Shown here piece after piece: positions 6,532-7,899 of a stretch of DNA of 7,899 nt; position 1 is the first letter of the stretch; each line of letters opens with the position of its first letter. The translations under genes were made by a program, and so were the position numbers. Source of the DNA: JAWXUT01 sp044426075 (GTDB lineage Bacteria; Bacillota; Clostridia; Christensenellales; DTU072); assembly GCA_044426075.1 (NCBI GenBank), contig JAWXUT010000082.1, positions 1-7,899 on the forward strand. The letters are read 5' to 3'. The notes under the pieces were generated by a model, which had not been told where the DNA came from, searched no databases, and saw only the letters and a program-made list of their open reading frames with translations.

Positions 6532-7899
6532 ATGAAAAAGCAAAAACTCATACTTGTCGTTATGATGATTATAGTTATGGTTGTCTTTGGACTTGTAGCT
6601 TGTGGCGCTAGCTTAACAGGCATCGAGTTGAAGTCAGGCTCGCTAGAATCAACTGTAACACAAGGTGATACATTCGATACAAGCACGGCTATTGTGTATG
6701 CAACTTACAGCAATAATTCGCAAGAAGAAATTACTGCAAGTGATTTGACTTTCAGCGATGTTAATACATCAGCTGTGGGCACTGTACAACTTACAATCAG
6801 CTATGAAGAATTTAGTATTGTTCATAACATAACCGTGCAAGAAAAAGCCGCTGAGCTAGGTGAAACCGTAATAAGTTTAACCGTGCAAGAAGGCACAATC
6901 CCAAACAAAGTTGCAGTTGGAGGCACACTTGATTTAAGTGGTGCTATTGTGGTTGCAACAATGGATGATGGTGTTACAAAAACCCTTACAAGCAGTGATT
7001 TAACATTTACAACCATTTCAACAGCCACAGCGGGCACACAAACACTTCGTATAAGCTATGGCGGAAAAACTATTGCTTACAGCGTAGAAGTTGTTGCAGG
7101 TGGCACTGGACTTGAAGATATCGCAACACTTGCAGTTGAAGCAGGTAGCGTTGCAAATATTGTACAATATGATGGTTCACTTGATCTATCAGAACTTGTA
7201 CTTATTGCAACATATGGTAACGGTACTATCGTAAATATTACGGCAGGATATATCATAACTGGATTAGATGTCAACCAAGTTGGTGTACAAACAATTACAT
7301 TTACTTATGGTGATATTTCTGTTGACTTTACAGTAACAGTTACAGCAGATGCATCTCAAAAAGCAGCAATCGCAACTGCAATTGAGTTATCAACTGCACC
7401 AGCAAGTGTTGTTAACAGATTGGCAGAATTAGATCTTAGTGCAGTGGTTGCAAGGGTAACATTTATGGATGGCATGGCATCTAGCTTTAGCTACAGTGAT
7501 TTAACTATAACAGAAGCAGACACCGACACAATTGGTACAAAGTCAATAACAATTAGCTACACAGATATATATGACAATGTTGTAAGTTGCACACACACAT
7601 ATGAGGTTGTAGCACTTTTAAGCGAAACAGCAGCAAGCATAACCGTAACAAGTGGCACATTGGCAAATAAGGTAGCTCAAAATGATACATTAGATACAAC
7701 AAACGCAGATATTAAAGTTGTGTATGCAGATGGCAGTTCATCAGCACAAACAGTTACAGTTACACTAGATAGTTCAATTTTGGGTGCAGCAACAGCAGTG
7801 TTATCATTTACAGATGTTAACGGCAAAGTTGTAACACTAAATTGGGATGTAACAATAGTAGACGCAGCTACTGATCTAACAGCAGTTGAGAGTATTGCT
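6532..7899 (+). CDS. Lipoprotein with tandem Ig-like (Big_3-like) repeats, 3' partial
   Basis: The reading frame is open to the last base, giving 456 residues without a stop, so the gene is truncated by the window edge. The N-terminus has a basic start (MKKQK), a hydrophobic segment and the lipobox LVAC with Cys24, predicting a lipid-anchored surface protein. The mature part is a chain of about 80-86-residue repeats starting near 28, 113, 196, 281, 367 and 448. Each shows a G(D/T/S)(T/L)(F/D) turn, a strand like IVYATYSNN or VVATMDDG, an SDLT motif (69-72, 155-158, 322-325), then G(T)..(L/I)T(I/F)SY and a closing V.V strand. This fits the Big_3 type of bacterial Ig-like domain found in surface adhesins and cell-wall proteins. 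AGGAG (6521-6525) lies 6 nt before the ATG. There is no terminator in the 37-nt gap from the previous gene, so it belongs to the same operon. Confidence 0.88.
   Translation, partial: MKKQKLILVVMMIIVMVVFGLVACGASLTGIELKSGSLESTVTQGDTFDTSTAIVYATYSNNSQEEITASDLTFSDVNTSAVGTVQLTISYEEFSIVHNITVQEKAAELGETVISLTVQEGTIPNKVAVGGTLDLSGAIVVATMDDGVTKTLTSSDLTFTTISTATAGTQTLRISYGGKTIAYSVEVVAGGTGLEDIATLAVEAGSVANIVQYDGSLDLSELVLIATYGNGTIVNITAGYIITGLDVNQVGVQTITFTYGDISVDFTVTVTADASQKAAIATAIELSTAPASVVNRLAELDLSAVVARVTFMDGMASSFSYSDLTITEADTDTIGTKSITISYTDIYDNVVSCTHTYEVVALLSETAASITVTSGTLANKVAQNDTLDTTNADIKVVYADGSSSAQTVTVTLDSSILGAATAVLSFTDVNGKVVTLNWDVTIVDAATDLTAVESIA

Noticed and set aside
6480..7274. Minus-strand open frames opposite the lipoprotein gene
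   Set aside because: The plus-strand frame from 6532 to 7899 has a lipobox, an RBS and repeat structure. The minus-strand frames reflect its Thr/Val/Ala-rich codons read backwards.

Overview
The window looks like a chromosomal piece of a low-GC Gram-positive bacterium. The signs are AT-rich DNA, strong AGGAGG-type ribosome binding sites, consensus sigma-A promoter boxes, Rho-independent terminators, a CCA-encoding tRNA-Ser and a lipobox lipoprotein. All complete genes end in TAA and tryptophan is TGG, so the standard code fits. An uncultured Clostridia/Christensenellales-type gut bacterium is my best guess, but the sequence alone does not prove it.

Layout. (1) At 1-230, on the minus strand, is a complete tRNA-Ser(UGA) unit with its own promoter and terminator. 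(2) At 278-554 are two tandem copies of a roughly 140-bp structured intergenic repeat, each able to fold into a hairpin plus a cloverleaf-like multi-branched structure. (3) At 701-1606 is a lone EamA/DMT-family transporter closed by a strong terminator (1646-1685). (4) At 1686-2154 is an AT-rich regulatory region with nested inverted repeats, a perfect consensus promoter (TTGACA-17-TATAAT) and an operator-like palindrome at the expected transcription start. (5) From 2155 to the end of the window is a tightly packed operon of at least four genes, the last running off the window.

The operon is the interesting part. Its first gene fuses a polytopic YwaF/TMEM164-like membrane domain to a complete ABC ATPase. 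A near-perfect internal ribosome binding site and in-frame ATG at the junction suggest that the ATPase is also made alone. The second gene, 1 nt downstream, is a two-half ABC exporter permease. The third, again 1 nt downstream, is a short membrane-anchored extracytoplasmic protein with a possible Ig-like fold. The fourth is a lipoprotein made of tandem Ig-like (Big_3-like) repeats. My model is a membrane-remodelling or export complex: the ATPase drives the permease, the YwaF/TMEM164-like part acts on lipid or couples the ATPase to the membrane, and the two Ig-like proteins work on the outside. The linkage is seen; the function is inference.
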